From Mercurialis annua (Eukaryota; Streptophyta; Magnoliopsida; Malpighiales; Euphorbiaceae), in NCBI RefSeq assembly GCF_937616625.2, contig NC_065576.1:25776628-25840627 (forward strand): a stretch of 64,000 nucleotides of DNA, in the 5' to 3' direction. Shown one piece after another: positions 1 through 11,879 of the stretch. Under the pieces are notes generated by a model, which did not search any database, had not been told where the DNA came from, and worked only from the letters and a program-made list of their open reading frames with translations. Every line of letters starts with the position of its first letter. The stretch's first letter is position 1. The translations under genes were made by a program, and so were the position numbers.

Positions 1-427
1 TAAGCAAGGTTTGCTTATATTAAGCAAAGTGTGCGTGAAAAATGACAATAGATTAGTATGTTGCGTATCAGGTCTTTCTAATTCGTCGTTCCGATTTCTA
101 AGCACTGCGAAAAAAGTGACACTAGATTCGTATTACGCGTCTCAAGTCTCAATAACGCGTTGTTTTGATTACCATGCCTACGTCGCGTCACAAATCTCTG
201 TAACGCGTCATTCCGATTACCTAAGCATGTTTAGGTTATATTACGCAACGTGTGCGTGAAAAATGACAAAATATTAGTATGGCGCGTCTCAAGTCAATTT
301 AATGCGTCGTTCCGATTACTAAGCATGATTAGGTTATATTACGCAAAGTGTGCGTGAAAAATGACAATAGATTTAGTATGTCACGTATCAAGTCTATTTA
401 ACGCGTCGTTCCCATTACCTAGGTTAT
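1..427 (-). repeat. Satellite block 1, minus orientation
   Basis: Monomers read as the reverse complement of the reference orientation (gtgcgtgaaaaatgac, agattagtatg, tctctttaacgcgtcg, gattacctaagcatg). They are fairly diverged. One lacks the ggttaggttatattacgc portion near 95-105, and a short 48-bp-type unit (attaccatgcctacgtcgcg) lies near 165-190. The block runs off the left edge of the window, so its true length is unknown. Confidence 0.93.
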
Positions 428-432
428 GCGCC
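424..432. other. Orientation switch, minus to plus
   Basis: Minus-orientation sequence ending attacctaggttat is joined directly to plus-orientation gcgccatactaatct. The left side has lost the agcatggtt part of the usual core. The join is blunt to within a few bases, with no inserted sequence and no target-site duplication visible. Confidence 0.88.
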
Positions 433-3400
433 ATACTAATCTAGCGTCACTTTTTACGCACACTTTGCGTAATATAATCTAACCATGCTTAGGTAATCAG
501 AACAACGCGTTAAAGAGACTTGAATCGCGACATACTAATCTAGCGTTACTTTTCACGCACACTTTGCGTAATATAACCTAACCATGCTTAGGTAATCGGA
601 ATGACGCGTTAAAGAGACTTGAGACGCGACAAACTAATCTAGCATCACTTTTCACGCACTCTTTGCTTAATATAACCTAACCATGCTTTGGTTATCGGAA
701 CGACGTGTTAAAGAGACTTGAGACTCGACATACTAATCTAGCGTCACTTTTCATGCACACTTTGCTTAAAATAACCTAACCATGCTTGGGTAATCAGAAC
801 GACGCGTTAAAGAGACCTGAGACGCAACATACTAATCTAGCGTCACTTTTCATGCACAATTTGCGTAAAGTAGCCTAACCATGCTTAGGTAATCGGAACG
901 AGTTAGACTTGTTACGTGACATACTATCCTAGCGGCACTTTTAATGCACACTTTGCGTAATATAACCTAACCATGCTTAGGTAATCGGAATGACGCGTTA
1001 AAGAGACTTGAGACGCGACTTACTAACCTAGTGTCACTTTTAACGCACTATTTGCGTAATATAACCTAACCATGCTTAGGTAATTGGAACTACACATTAG
1101 AGAGACTTGTGATGCAACATACTAGTCTAGCGTCACTTTTCACGCACACTTTGCGTAATATAACCTAACCATGCTTAGGTAATCGGAACGACGCGTTAGA
1201 GAGACTTGTGACACGACATAAGGATGGTAATCAAAACAACGCGTTAAAGTGACTTAAGACGCGCCTTACTAATCTAGAGACTTAAGACGCGCCTTACTAG
1301 TCCAGCGTAATATAACATAACCATGCTTAGATAATCGGAACGACGCGTTAAAGAGACTTGAGAGGCGACATACTAATCTAGAGTCACTTTTCACGCACAC
1401 TTTGCGTAATATAACCTAACCATGCTTAGGTAATCGGAACGACGCGTTAAAGGGAATTGAGACGCGACATACTGATCTATCGTCAGTTTTGCACGCACAC
1501 TTTGCTTATTAAAACCTAGCCGGTAGGTAATCAGAATGACGCGTTAAAGAGACTGGAGATGTGACATACTAATCTAGCGTCAGTTTGCACACTTTGCGTA
1601 ATATAAACTAACCGTAATCGGAACGACGCGTTAGCGAGATTTGTGACACGACATAGGAACGGTAATAAAAACGACGCCTTAAAGAGACATGAGACGCGCA
1701 ATACTAATCTAGAGTCAATTTTTGCGCACACTTCACGTACTATAACCTAACCATGCTTAGTTAATCGGAACGACACTTTAAAGAGACTTGAGATGCAACA
1801 TACTAATCTAGCGTCACTTTTTACGCACACTTTGCATCATATAACCCAACCATGCTTAGGTAATCGAAACGACTCGTTAAAGAGACTTGAGATGGGACAT
1901 ACTAATCTAGCGTCACTTTTCACGCACAATTTGGGTAATATAACCTAACCATGCTTAGGTAATCGGAACAACGCGTTAAAGAGACTTCAGACGAGAAATT
2001 TACTAATATAGCGTCACTTTTCACGCACACTTTGCGTAAAATAACCTAACCATGCTTAGGTAATCGGAACGACACGTAAAAGAGAATTGAGACGCAGCAT
2101 ACTAATCTCTTATCACTTTTTACGCACACTTTGCGTAATATAAAATAACCATGCTTAGATAATAAAAACGATGCGCTAGAGACACTTGTGATGCGACATA
2201 AACATGCTAATCAAAACGACGGGTTAAAAAGACTTGAGACGCGACATAGTAAGCTAGCATCACTTTTCCTGCACACTTTGCTTAATATACCCGAACCATA
2301 CATATGTAATTTGAAAGACACTTTAAAGAGACTGGAGACGCGACATACTAATCTAGCGTCACTTTTCACAAATACTTTGCGTAATATAATCTAACCATGC
2401 TTAGGTAATCGGAACAACGCGCTAGAGAGACTTGTGACGCAACATACTAATCTAGCGTCATTTTTCACGCACACATTGCATAATATAACCTAACCATGCT
2501 TAGGTAATTGGAACGACGCGTTAGAGAGACCTTTGACGCGACATTAGCATGGTAATGGAAATGACGCGTTAAAGAGACATGAGACGCGCCATACTAATCT
2601 AGCGTCACTTTTTACGCACACTTTGTGTAATATAACCTAACCATGCTTAGGTAATCGGAACGACACGTTAGAGAGACTTGGGACGCAACGTACTAATCTA
2701 GCGTCACTTTTCATGCACACTTTGTGTAATAATATGACCTAACCATACTTTAGTAATCGGAACGACGCGTTAAAGAGACTTAAGACACGACATTAAATCT
2801 AGCGTCACTTTTCACTCACAATTTGCATAATATAACCTAACCATGCTTAGGTAATTGGAACGATGCGTTAAAGAGACTTGCGACGCGACATACTAATCTA
2901 GCATCGTTTTTCACCCACACTTTGCATAATATAACCTAACCATGCTTAGGTTATCGCAACGACGCGTTAAAGAGACTTGAGACGCTACATACTAATCTAG
3001 CGTCACTTTTCACGCACACTTTGCATAATATAACATAACTATGCTTAGGTAAGAAGAACGATGCGTTAGAGACACTTACGACGCGACTTAAGCATGCTAA
3101 TCGAAACGACGGGTTAAAGAGACTTGAGACGCGACATAGTAATCTAGCGTCACTTTTCATGCATAATTTTCTAAATATAACCTAACCATACATAGGTAAT
3201 TGGAAAGACGCATTAAAGAGACTTGAGACTCACCATACTAATCTAGCGTCACTTTTCACGCACACTTTGCGTAAAATAACCTAACCATGCTTGGGTAATA
3301 AAACGGCGCGTTAAAGATACTTGAGACATACTAATATAGCGTCTTTTTTCACGCACTATTTGCATAATATAACCTAACTCAGGTAATGTGAACGATGCGT

Positions 3401-4491
3401 TAATGAGACTTGTGACGCGACATACTAATCTAGCGGCACTTTTAACGAACACTTTTGTAAAATAACCTAACCATGCTTAGGTAATTAGAACAACGAGTTA
3501 AAGAGACTTGAGACACAACATACATCTATTGTCACTTTTCATGCACACTTTGCGTAATATAACCTAACCATGCTTAAGTAATAAGAACAACGCGTTAGAG
3601 AAACTTGTAACGCGACATAAGCATGCTAATCGAAACGACGGGTTAAAGAGACTTGAGAGGCGACATAGTAATCTAGCGTCACTTTGAACGCACACTTTCC
3701 TTAATATAACCTAACCATACATAGGTAATTGGAAAGACGGTTTAAAGAGACTAGAGACGCGACATACTAATCTAGCGTCACTTTTCACGAATACTTTGCG
3801 TAATATAACCTAGCCATTCTTAGGTAATCGGAACGACGCGTTAGAGAGACTTCTGACGCGACATACTAATCTAGCGTCACTTTTAAATCACATATTGGGT
3901 AATATAACCTAACCATGCTTGGGTAATTGGAATGACGCGTTAGAGAGACTTTTGACGCGACATAAGCATGGTAATTGAAACGACACGTTAAAGAGACTTA
4001 AGATGCGCCATATTAATCTAGCGTCACTTTTTACGCACACTTTACGTAATATAAATAACCATGCTTAGGTAATCAGAACAATGCGTTAAAGAGACTTCAT
4101 TTGCGACATACTAATCTAGCGTCACTTTTCAAACACACTTTGCGTAATATAACCTAACCATGCTTAGGTAATCAGAACGACGCGTTAGAGAGACTTGGGA
4201 TGCGACAAACTAATCTAGCATCACTTTTCACGCACACTTCGCATAATATAACCTAACCATGCTTTAGGTTATCGGAACAACGTGTTAAAGAGACTTGAGA
4301 CACGACATACTAATCTAGCGTCACTTTTCACGCACACTTTGCGTAAAATAACATAACCGTGCTTGGGTAATCAGAACGACGCGTTAAAAAGACCTAAGAC
4401 GCGACATACTAATCTAGCGTCACTTTTCATGCACAATTTGCGTAAAATAGCCTAACCATGCTAAGGTAATCGGAACGAGTTAAAGAGACTT
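428..4491 (+). repeat. Satellite block 2, plus orientation (~4 kb)
   Basis: About forty monomers in plus orientation sit between two blocks of opposite orientation. Short 48-bp units (core acataagcatgg or variants) recur near 1220, 2190, 2545, 3090, 3630 and 3965. The monomers after them often carry the diagnostic gcgcc and cactttttacgc variants. No strict higher-order period was seen, though neighbouring groups near 2190-2400 and 3630-3830 share variants (cctaaccatacataggtaat, gaaagacg). The block could be an inversion inside a longer minus-orientation array, but its two ends do not rejoin cleanly when it is flipped on paper. Confidence 0.93.
1415..1430. other. Near-palindromic core of the monomer (representative)
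   Basis: CCTAACCATGCTTAGG matches its own reverse complement at 14 of 16 positions: arms CCTAA/TTAGG and centre CATG, with one mismatched pair. This core occurs in most full-length monomers in both orientations. It is the only strong dyad in the 99-bp unit apart from the ACGCGT hexamer. A single representative position is given. Confidence 0.9.
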
Positions 4492-4535
4492 GTATGTCGC
4501 GTTAAAGAAACTAGTATGTCGCGTTAAAGAAACTA
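4492..4535. repeat. Two copies of a 22-bp mosaic unit at an orientation switch
   Basis: Two identical 22-bp units (4492-4513 and 4514-4535) each fuse a minus-orientation fragment (gtatgtcgcg) to a plus-orientation fragment (ttaaagaaacta). A third gtatgtcgcg at 4536 leads into normal minus-orientation monomers. The switch from plus to minus therefore passes through alternating inverted fragments instead of one clean join. This looks like template switching or repeated strand invasion during repair; the mechanism is inferred. Confidence 0.92.
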
Positions 4536-4599
4536 GTATGTCGCGTCTCAAGTCTCTTTAGCGGGTCGTTCCGATTACCTATGCGTGGTTAGGTTATAT

Positions 4600-4997
4600 T
4601 ACGCGAAGTGTGCGTTATAAGTGACGCTAGATTAGTGTGTCATGTCTCAAGTCTCTTTAACGCATCGTTCCGATTACCTAAGCATGGTTTGGTTATATAA
4701 CGCAGAGTGTGTTTTAAAAGTGTTACTAAGTTTAGTATGTCGCGTCTCAAGTCTCTTTGACGCATCGTTTCGATTACCTAAGCATGGTTAGGTTATATTA
4801 CGCAAAGTGTGCGTTATAAGTGACGCTAGATTAGTGTGTCGCGTCTCGAGTCTCTTTAACACATCGTTCCGATTACCTAAGCATGGTTAGGTTATATAAC
4901 GCAGAGTGTGTTTTAAAAGTGTTACTAAGTTTAGTATGTCGCGTCTCAAGTCTCTTTGACGCATCGTTTCGATTACCTAAGCATGGTTAGGTTATAT
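4600..4997 (-). repeat. Tandem 199-bp dimer, two copies
   Basis: The variant gcagagtgtgttttaaaag appears at 4702 and 4901, and gcgttataagtgacgctag at 4612 and 4811, both exactly 199 bp apart. The unit is a pair of adjacent monomers (one with the unusual gtgttactaagtttag, one with gttataagtgacgctag) duplicated in tandem. The loss of similarity after about 5000 sets the right end; the ends are approximate to about 30 bp. Confidence 0.87.
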
Positions 4998-6299
4998 TAC
5001 GCAAAGGGTGCGTTAAAAGTGACACTACATTAAGATGTCACGTCACAAGTCTCTTTGACGCGTCATTCTGATTACCTAACAACGGTTAGGTTATTTTATG
5101 TAAAGTGTGCGTGAAAAGCGACGCTATATAAGTATGTCGGATCACAAGTCTCTTAAACACGTCGTTCCGATTATCTAAGCACGGTTAGGTTATATTACGC
5201 TAAGTGTGCGTTAAAAGTGACTAGATTAATATGTCGAGTTACTAGTCTCTTTAACGCGTCGTTCTGATTACCTAATAATGGTTTGGTTATATTACGCACT
5301 ATGCGTGAAAAGTGACGCTATATAAGTATGTCTCTTCACAAGTCTCTTTAACTCGTCGTTCCGATTACCTAAGCATGTTTAGGTTAATATTAAGTAAAGT
5401 GTGCGTGAAAAGGGACGCTATATAAGTAAGTCGCGTCACAACTCTCTTTAACGCGTCGTTCTGATTACCTAAGCATGGTTAGGTTACATTACGCAAAGTG
5501 TGCGTCAAAAGTGAGGCTCGATTAGTATATGGCGTCACAAGTGTCTTTAACGCGTTTGCCGATTACCTATGCATGGTTAGGTTATATTATGCAAAGTGTG
5601 CGTAAAAAGGGACGCTATATAAGTATGTCGCTTCAGAAGTCTCTTTAACGCGTCATTCCAATTACATATGCATGGTTAATTTATATTACGCAAGTGTGCG
5701 TTAAAAGTAACGCTATACAAGTATGTTGCGTCTTAAGGTTCTTTAATGCGTCGTTCCGATTACGTAAGCATGTTCGGTTATGTTACGCAAAGTGTGCGTT
5801 AAAAGTGACGCTAAATTAGTATGTCGCGTCTAAAGTTCTTTAACGCGTCATTCCGATTACCTAAGCATGGCTAGGTTATATTACGCTAAGTGTTCGTTAA
5901 ATGTGATGCTAGATACAAGTCTCTTTAACGCGTCGTTCCGATTACCCTTTATGGTTAGGTTATATTACGCAAAGTGTGCGGTAGATAAGTATGTCGCGTC
6001 ACAAAATTCTGTAACGCGACGTTCCGATTAGCTATAAGCATGGTTAGGCTATATTACGCAAAGTGGGCGTTAAAAGTGACGCTAGATTATTATGCCGCGT
6101 CACAAGTCTCTTTGACGCTCCGTTCCGATTACCTATGCATGGTTAGGTTATTTTATGCAAAGTATGCGTGAATAGGGACGCTATATAAGTATGTCGCGTC
6201 AGAAGTCTCTTTAACGCGTCGTTCCGATTACCTCTAAGCATGGTTATATTACGCAAAGTGTCCTTGAAAAGTGACGTTAGATCAGTATGTCGCGTCTCA

Positions 6300-7900
6300 A
6301 GTCTCTCTAACGCGTCGTTCCGATTTCCTAAGCATGGTCAGGTTATATTACGCAAAATGTGCGTGAAAAGTGAAACGAGATTAGTATGGGCGTCTCAAGC
6401 CTCTCTAACGCGTCGTTCCGATTTCCTCAGCATTGTTAGGTTATATTACGCAAAGTGTGCGTACAAAGTGACGGTAGATTAATATGGCGCGTCTAATGTC
6501 TTTTTAACGCGTCATTCCGATTACCTAAGCATGGTAAGGTTATATTACGCAAAGTGTGCGTGAAAAAGGACAATAGATTAGTATGTCGCGTCTTAAGTGC
6601 ATTTAACGCGTCGTTCCAATTACTTAAGCATGGTTAGGTAATATTACGCGCAGTGTGCGCGAAAATTGACAATAGATTAGTATGTCGCATCTTAGGTCAA
6701 TCTAACTCATCGTTCCGATTACCTAAGCATTGTTAGGCTATATTATCCAATGTCTGCGTGAAAAGTGACGCTAGATTAGTATATCACGTCTCAAGTCTCT
6801 TTAACGCGTCGTTTTGATTACCATGCTTCTGTTGCGTCACAAGTCTCTCTAACGGGCCGTTCCGATTACCTAAGAATGGTTAGGTTTTACTACGCACTGT
6901 GTGCGTGAAAAGTAACAATAGATTAGTATGTCGCATCTCAAGTCTCTTTAACGCGTCGTTCCGATTACCCAAGAATGGTTAGGTTATATTACGCAAAGTG
7001 TGCGAGAAAAGTAATGCTAGATTAGTATGTCGACTCTCAAGTCTCTTTAACGGGTCGTTCCGATTACCTAAGCATGGTTAGGTTATACTACGCAAGGTGT
7101 GCGTGAAAGGTGACGCTAGATTAGAATGTCCCGTCTCAAGGATCTTTTTATGCGTCGTTCCGATTTCCTAAGCATGGTCAGGTTATATTATGCAAAGTGT
7201 GAGTGAAAAGTGAAACTAGATTAGTATGGGCGTCTCAAGTCTCTCTAGCGCGTCATTCCGATTTCCTAAGCATGGTTACGTTATATTACGCAAAGTGTGC
7301 GTATAAAGTGACGCTAGATTAATATGGTGTGTCTAAAGTCTTTTTAACGCGTCTTTTCAATTACCATGCTTATGTCGCGTCAGAAGTCTCTCTAACCCAT
7401 GGTTCCGATTACCTAAGCATGGTTAGGTTATATTACGCAAAGTGTGCGTGAAATATGACAATAGATTAGTATATCGCGTCTCAAGTCCATTTAACGCGTC
7501 GTTCCAATTACTTAAGCATGGTTAGGTAATATTACGCAAAGTGTGCGTGAAAAATGACTATAGATTAGTATGTCGCGTCTTAGGTCAATCTAACTCGTCG
7601 TTCCAATTACCTAAGCATGGTTTGGTTATATTATGCAATGTGTACGTGAAAATTGACATCGCGTCTCAAGTCTCTCTAATGGGTCGTTCCGATTACCCAA
7701 GAATAGTTAGGTTATATTGCGCAAAGTGTGCGAGAAAAGTAATGCTAGATTAGTATGTCGCGTCTCCAGTCTCTTTAACGCGTCGTTCCGATTACCTAAG
7801 CATGGTTACGTTATATTACGCAAGGTGTGCGTGAAAGGTGACGCTAGATTAGTATGTCGCGTCTCAAGGCTCTTTAATGCGTCGTTCTGATACCTAATCA
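6300..7900 (-). repeat. ~0.84-0.89-kb higher-order repeat, two diverged copies
   Basis: The rare motif agtatgggcgtctcaag occurs at about 6384 and 7224 (offset 840). The group around caattacttaagcatggtta recurs at 6617 and 7505 (offset 888), and cttaggtcaatctaactc follows in both. The offset changes along the unit because the second copy has gained or lost pieces, so this is an old, indel-rich duplication. Limits are approximate. Confidence 0.7.
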
Positions 7901-8359
7901 TGGTTTTCATATTATGTAAAGTTTGCGTGAAATGTGATGCTAGATTAGTATGCCGCGTATCAAGTATCTTTAACGCGTCATTTCGATTACCATGCTTATG
8001 TCGCGTCACAAATCTCTCTAACGCGTCGTTCCGATTACCCTGGTTAGGTTATAGTACGCAAAGTGTGCGTGAAAAGTAACAATCTATTAGTATGTCGCAT
8101 CTCAAGTCTCTTTCACGTGTCGTTCCGATTACCTAAACATGGTTAGGTTATATTACGCAAAGTGTGCGTGAAAATTGACGCTAGATTAGTGTGTCGCGTC
8201 TCAAATCTCTTTAACGCGTCGTTCCGATTACGTAAGCATGGTTAGATTATTTACGCAAAGCGTGTGTCAAAAGTGACGCTAGATAATTATGCCGCGTCTC
8301 AAGTCTGTTTAACGCGTCGATCGGATTACCTAAGCATGGCTAGGTAATATTACGCAAAG

Positions 8360-9580
8360 TGTGCGTGAAAAGTGACGCTAGATTAGTATGTCGCGTCTCA
8401 AGACTCTTTAACGCGTCGTTCCGATTAACTAAGCATGGTTATGTTATATTACGCAAAGTGTGCGTAAAAAGTGACGCTAGATTAGTATGGCGCGTCTCAA
8501 GTCTATCTAACGCGTCGTTCCGAATACCTAAGCCTTGTTAGGTTATTTTACGCAAGGTGTGCATGAAAAGTGACGCTAGATTAGTATGTCGTGTCTCAAG
8601 TCTCTTTAACGCATCATTTTGATTACCATGCTTAGGTCGCATAACACGTCTCTCTAACGTGTCGTTCCGATTACCTAAGTAGGGTTAGGTTATATTACGC
8701 AAAGTGTTCGTGAAAAGTGACGCTAGAATAGTATGTCCAATCTCAAGTCTCTTTAACGCGTCGTTTCAATTATCTACGCATAGTTAGGTTATATTACGCA
8801 AAGTGTGTGTAATAAGTGACGTTAGATTAGTATGATTCGTCTCAAGTCTCTTTAAAGCGTCGTTTTGATTACCATGCTTATCTCGCATCACAAGTCCCTT
8901 TAACGCGTTGTTCCGATTACCTATGCATGATTAGGTTATATTACGCAAAGTTTGCGTGAAAAGTGACGTTAAATCAGTATGTCGCGTCTAAAGTCTCTCT
9001 AACGCGTCGTTTCAATTTCCTAAGCATGGTTAGGTTATATTACGTAAAGTGTGTGTGAAAAGTGACACTAGAGTAGTATGTCGCGTCTCAAGTCTCTCTA
9101 ACGCGTCATTTCGAATTCCTAAGCATGGTCAGGTTATAATATGCAAAGTGTTCGTAAAAAGTGACGCTTGATTAATATGGCGCGTCTCAAGTCTTTTTAA
9201 CGCGTCGTTTAGATTACCATGCTTATTTTGCATCACAAGTCTCTCTAACGCGTCGTTCCGATTACCAAAGTGTGCGTGAAAAGTGATGCTAGATTAGTAT
9301 GTCGCGTCTCAAGTCTATTTAACGCGTCGTTCCGATTACCTAAATGGTTAGGTTATATTACACAAATGGTGCGTGAAAAGTGACGCTAGATTAGTATGTC
9401 GCGTCTCAAGTCTCTTTAACGTTTTTCCGATTACCTAAGCATGGTTAGGTTATTTACGCGTGTGTCAAAAGTGACGCTAGATTATTATGCCGCGTGTCAA
9501 GTCTGTTTAACGTGTCGATCGGATTACCTAAGTATGGCTAGGTTATATTACACAAAGTATGGGTAAAAAGTGACACTAGA
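8360..9580 (-). repeat. Block-3 higher-order unit, copy 1 (truncated)
   Basis: Contains the ordered markers gccttgttaggttatttt (8531), ccatgcttaggtcgcat (8626), gaatagtatgtccaatctc (8725) and agtatgattcgtctcaag (8830). The same order recurs in copies 2 and 3. The part corresponding to the second half of those copies is missing or replaced. Limits were set by where the shared variants begin and end, and are approximate. Confidence 0.72.
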
Positions 9581-11870
9581 TTAGTATGTCGCGTCTCAAG
9601 TCTCTTTAACGCGTCGTTCCGATTACCTAAGCATGGTTAGGTTATATTACGCAAAGTGTGCGTAAAAAGTGACGCTAGATTAGTATGGCGCGTCTCAAGT
9701 CTCTTTAACGCGTCGTTTTGATTACCATGCTTATGTCGCGTCACAAGTCTCTTTAGCGCGTTGTTCTGATTACCTAAGCATGGTTAGCTTATATTACGCA
9801 AAGTGTGCATAAAAAATGACAGCAGATTAGTATGTCGCATCTCAAGTCGATTTACGCGTCGTTCATATTACTTAAGCATGGTTAGGTTGTGCGTGAAAAA
9901 AGACAATAGATAAGTATGTCGCGTCTTAAGTCTATCTAATGCGTTCTAATTACCTAATCCTTGTTAGGTTATTTTACGCAAGGTGTGCGTGAAAAGTGAC
10001 GCTAGATTAGTATGTCGTGTCTCAAGTCTCTTTAATGCATCATTTCGATTACCATGCTTAGGTCGCGTCACACGTCTCTCTAACGCGTCGTTTCGTTTAC
10101 CTAAGCAGGGTTAGGTTATATTACGCAAAGTGTGCGTGAAAAGTGACGCTAGAATAGTATGTCCAATCTGAAGTCTCTTTAACGCGTCATTTCGATTATC
10201 TAAGCATGGTTAGGCTATATTACACAAAGTGTGTGTAAAAAGTGACGCTAGATTAGTATGATTCGTCTCAAGTCTCTTTAAAGCGTCGTTTTGATTACCA
10301 TGCTTATTTCGCGTCACAAGTCTCTTTGACGCGTTGTTCCGATTGCCTATGCATGGTTATGTTATATCAGTATGTCGCGTCTAATGTCTCTCTAACGCGT
10401 CGTTTCAATTTCCTAAGCATGGTTAGGTTATATTACGTAAAGTGTGCGTGAAAAGTGACACTAGAGTATAATATGTCGTGTCTCAAGTCTCTCTAACGCG
10501 TCGTTCCGATTTCTAAGCAAGGTTAGGTTATATTACGCAAAGTGTGCGTAAAAAGTGATGCTAGATTAATATGACGCGTTTCAAGTCTTTTTAACGCGTC
10601 GTTTCGATTACCATGCTTATGTCGCATCACAAGTCTCTCTAACGCGCCATTCTGATTGCCAAAGTATGCTTGAAAAATAACAATAGATTAGTAACTCAAG
10701 TCCATTTAAAGAGTCGTTCCAATTACTTAAGCATGGTTAGGTTATATTAGTATGTCGCGTCTAATGTCTCTCTAACGCGTCGTTTCAATTTCCTAAGCAT
10801 GGTTAGGTTATATTACATAAAGTGTGCTTGAAAAGTGACACTAGAGTATAGTATGTCGTGTCTCAAGTGTCTCTAACGCGTCGTTCCAATTTTCAAAGCA
10901 AGGTGAAGTTATATTACGCAAAGTGTGCGTAAAAAGTGACGCTAGATTAATATGACGCGTCTCAAGTCTTTTTAACGCGTCGTTTCGATTACCATGCTTA
11001 TGTCGCATCACAAGTCTCTCTAACGCGCCATTCCGATTGCCAAAGTGTACGTGAAAAATGACAATAGATTATCGCGACTCAAGTCCATTTATTGAGTCGT
11101 TCCAATTACTTAAGCATGGTTAGGTTATATTACGGAAAGTTTGCGTGAAAAATAACAATAGATTAGTATGTCGCCATTTAAGTCTATCTAACTCCTCGTT
11201 TCGATTACCTTAGCATGGTTAGGTTATATTATGCAATGCGTACGTGAAAAGTGATGCTAGATTAATGGGTCGTTCCGATTACCTAAGAATAGTTAGGTTA
11301 TATTACGCAGAGTGTGCGTGAAAATTAACAATTGATTAGTATGCCGCGTCTCAAGTCTCTTTAACGCATCGTTCCGATTATCCAAGAATGGTTTCGTTCG
11401 GATTACCTACGCATGGTTAGGTTATATAAGGTATGCGTGAAAGGTGACGCTAGATTAGAATGTCCCGTCTCAAGGCTCTTTAATGCGTTGTTCCGATTAC
11501 CTATGTATGGTTGTTATATTATGCAAAGTTTACATGAAAAGTGACGCTAGATTAGTATGTCGCGTCTCAACTGTCTTTAACGCGTCATTTCGATTACCAT
11601 GCTTATGTCGCGTCACAAGTCTCTCTAACGCGTAGTTCCGATTACCTTAAGCATGCTTAGATTATAGTACACAAAGTGTGCATGAAAAGTAAAAATAGAT
11701 TATTATTTCACGTCTCAAGTCTCTTTATCTCGTCGTTACGATTACCTAAGCATGGTTAGGTTATATTACGCAAAGTGTGCGTGAAAAGTGACTAGATTAG
11801 TATGTCGCATCTCAAGTCTATTTAACGCGTCGTTCTGATTACCTAAGCATGGTTAGGTTATATTACGCAA
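9581..11870 (-). repeat. Block-3 higher-order unit, copy 2 (~2.3 kb)
   Basis: Carries the marker series of copy 1 (ccttgttaggttatttt at 9959, gtatgattcgtctcaag near 10258). Upstream it has ggttgtgcgtgaaaaaagac near 9887, shared with copy 3. Downstream, the groups gactcaagtccattta (11076) and aaggtgacgctagattagaa (11441) also recur in copy 3. It contains an extra 380-bp internal tandem duplication that copy 3 lacks. Confidence 0.75.
10371..11132 (-). repeat. 380-bp tandem duplication (10371-10750 and 10751-11132)
   Basis: tatgtcgcgtctaatgtctc at 10371 recurs at 10751. The two copies run in parallel through the unusual truncated monomer gccattctgattgccaaagt and the aagtccattta group. At 10750 the first copy ends in the fused join ggttatatta/gtatgtcgcg, which skips the usual cgcaaagtgtgcg segment. 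That marks the crossover point. The copies differ at a few percent of sites. Confidence 0.86.
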
Positions 11871-11879
11871 AGTGTGCGT

